Source of the DNA: a bacterium
GTDB taxonomy: Bacteria; CLD3
NCBI GenBank assembly: GCA_020850775.1
Contig: JADZEA010000015.1
Location: 1 to 33,781 of the forward strand
Direction: 5' to 3'
DNA: 33,781 nt
Made by a program: the position numbers and the translations under genes. Below, one piece after another: positions 32,520 through 33,781 of the stretch. The notes beneath the pieces are model-generated. The model was given only the letters and a program-made list of their open reading frames with translations, was not told the origin of the DNA and ran no database searches. Numbering within the stretch: the stretch's first letter is position 1; every line of letters begins with the position of its first letter.

Positions 32520-33781
32520 ATGATTTTTTTCAACGGCAATTTTTACACGCAAAATCCTGAACTGACAAACTGTTCGGCAATCGGAACCGTTGGAAACAGA
32601 ATTGTAAGCCTCGGCGACTTGCAAAAAGTACGCAACGAAATCGGCTTCCCAACTCAGGAAATAAACTTAAAAGGCAAAACTGTAATCCCTGGAATCATTG
32701 ATTCGCACACGCATTTTACAGAATTTTGCCTTTCTTCGCAAAGAATAAACCTGAAAGGCATTACTTCAATTGACGAAGCACTGCAAAAAATCCAATCAAA
32801 ACTTCAAACTCACAATAAAAATTTTTGGCTGACCGGCGGAGGCTGGAACCCAAACATCGTTGGAATGCCAAACAAAAATCAACTCGATAATCTTTCAAAA
32901 AATGTCCCAATTGCTTTGGAAACAAACGATTACCACACTTTGTGGTGCAATTCCAAAGCCCTTGAACTCGGTAAAATTACTAAAGAACTTGCGTTAAAAA
33001 ATCCTGCCGAAATTCCACTTGATGAAAATGGCGAACTGCTCGGAATCCTTTACGAAAAAGCACGTAAACCTCTGATTGACCTTTTTTACAAACCAAAAAG
33101 CTACGACTACACAAAAATTTTCCCTGAAGGTTTTAAAACTGCACACAGTTTCGGGATTACGGGAATCCACGCTTGCGAAGGAGAACAAGAACTTGAAATT
33201 TATCAGGAACTGCTCGCCAAAAACGAACTTTTCTTGAGAATTTTTAAGATTAGCCAATTCGCAGAAATTGAAAAAAGCCCGAAATTCCTCTCCGGAAACG
33301 ATTTTCTGAAAAGCGGACACGTAAAGTTTTTTTACGATGGAGCTTTATCCTCACAGACTGCAAAAATGCTTGAACCTTACGAAAACACAAAAAACTGTGG
33401 AATTGGAAACTACACTCCCGAAGAAGCTGAAAAAATGGTAAACAAGATTTTGGATTTTGGTTTTGAGCCTTGTGTTCACGCAATCGGAGACAAAGCAAAC
33501 CACGAAATTACAGAGATTTATGAAAAAATTACTGCTCAAAGAAAAATCAAAAATTCACGTTTCAGGATTGAACACGCACAGCATTTAAACGAAAACCTTG
33601 TAAAACGGCTTGCAAAACTTGGAACCGTTCTTTCAATGCAACCGGTTCACATTTTGGAAGACGCAAAAACTTGCCAAAAACTGCTTGGGAAACGTTCACG
33701 CAATGCTTTTCCGTTTGGAAGTTTGTTAAAAAATGGTGCAAAAGTTTCGTTTGGTTCAGACGTTCCGATTGAGACAATCAA
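32520..33781 (+). CDS. YtcJ-like amidohydrolase, truncated at the window edge
   Basis: The ATG at 32520 follows the previous stop codon with no spacer, and the frame stays open to the end of the window (420 codons). The product is a metal-dependent amidohydrolase of the COG1574/YtcJ group. It has PGIIDSHTHF with the HxH metal ligands, VKFFYDGALSSQTAKML, CVHAIGDKANHEI with a ligand His, RIEHAQHLN with another, and FGSDVPIETI with the catalytic Asp. No signal peptide is seen. Substrates in this group are diverse (N-substituted amides and exoenzyme-type hydrolysis) and cannot be named. The C-terminal part, roughly 100 residues judging by relatives, lies outside the window. Confidence 0.88.
   Translation, partial: MIFFNGNFYTQNPELTNCSAIGTVGNRIVSLGDLQKVRNEIGFPTQEINLKGKTVIPGIIDSHTHFTEFCLSSQRINLKGITSIDEALQKIQSKLQTHNKNFWLTGGGWNPNIVGMPNKNQLDNLSKNVPIALETNDYHTLWCNSKALELGKITKELALKNPAEIPLDENGELLGILYEKARKPLIDLFYKPKSYDYTKIFPEGFKTAHSFGITGIHACEGEQELEIYQELLAKNELFLRIFKISQFAEIEKSPKFLSGNDFLKSGHVKFFYDGALSSQTAKMLEPYENTKNCGIGNYTPEEAEKMVNKILDFGFEPCVHAIGDKANHEITEIYEKITAQRKIKNSRFRIEHAQHLNENLVKRLAKLGTVLSMQPVHILEDAKTCQKLLGKRSRNAFPFGSLLKNGAKVSFGSDVPIETI

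Noticed and set aside
1-33781. tRNA, rRNA, CRISPR arrays, insertion sequences, phage genes
   Set aside because: Read on both strands; no cloverleaf with a T-loop consensus, no regularly spaced repeats, no transposase, integrase or phage structural proteins were recognised.

Overview
This is a low-GC window with dense, mostly co-directional gene blocks. A prolipoprotein diacylglyceryl transferase, a predicted lipoprotein with a clear lipobox, a predicted outer-membrane beta-barrel and several signal peptides point to a diderm (Gram-negative-type) bacterium. TTG and GTG starts preceded by good Shine-Dalgarno sequences are frequent (purC, ino1, the beta-barrel, the histidine kinase, pssA, a small peptide). 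I cannot fix the phylum from sequence alone. Nothing looks like a phage, an insertion sequence, a CRISPR array, a tRNA or an rRNA.

Layout. (1) 1-6491, minus strand: purB, purC, then a phospholipid block psd-pssA (4-nt overlap) and a myo-inositol-phosphate synthase ending in a strong terminator. A radical SAM/SPASM protein and the start of a secreted protein follow. (2) 6654-12883, plus strand: lgt, a beta-barrel, a pyrimidine-nucleoside salvage run (cdd-udk-tdk-acidic hypothetical-nupC), accD and a 41-residue Cys-containing peptide, closed by a terminator. (3) 12948-14905, minus strand: ybaB and dnaX. dnaX carries a run of nine A that could generate a short gamma-like form. (4) 15051-16813, plus strand: a TPR protein and an M14-type zinc peptidase. 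(5) 16858-27840, minus strand: the most unusual part. It holds a circularly permuted ATP-grasp-like protein, an 802-residue S51-like/esterase fusion, three paralogous ATP-grasp ligases, a methyltransferase and a MazEF toxin-antitoxin pair, then fmt and a lipoprotein. (6) 28109-33781, plus strand: valS, a receiver-histidine kinase hybrid, a stand-alone receiver protein, and a truncated YtcJ-type amidohydrolase.

How the genes work together. Regions 1 to 3 and valS are mainly housekeeping: purine synthesis, phosphatidylethanolamine and inositol supply, lipoprotein maturation, nucleoside salvage and replication. Region 5 reads as an uncharacterised biosynthetic locus. Four ATP-dependent ligase-like enzymes, a SAM methyltransferase and a hydrolase fusion together suggest assembly and tailoring of an amide- or peptide-like small molecule. 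The mazEF pair inside it is flanked by two ~42-bp direct repeats that duplicate the end of the methyltransferase gene and the ribosome binding site of the next gene. This indicates that the toxin-antitoxin pair was inserted cleanly into a pre-existing operon.
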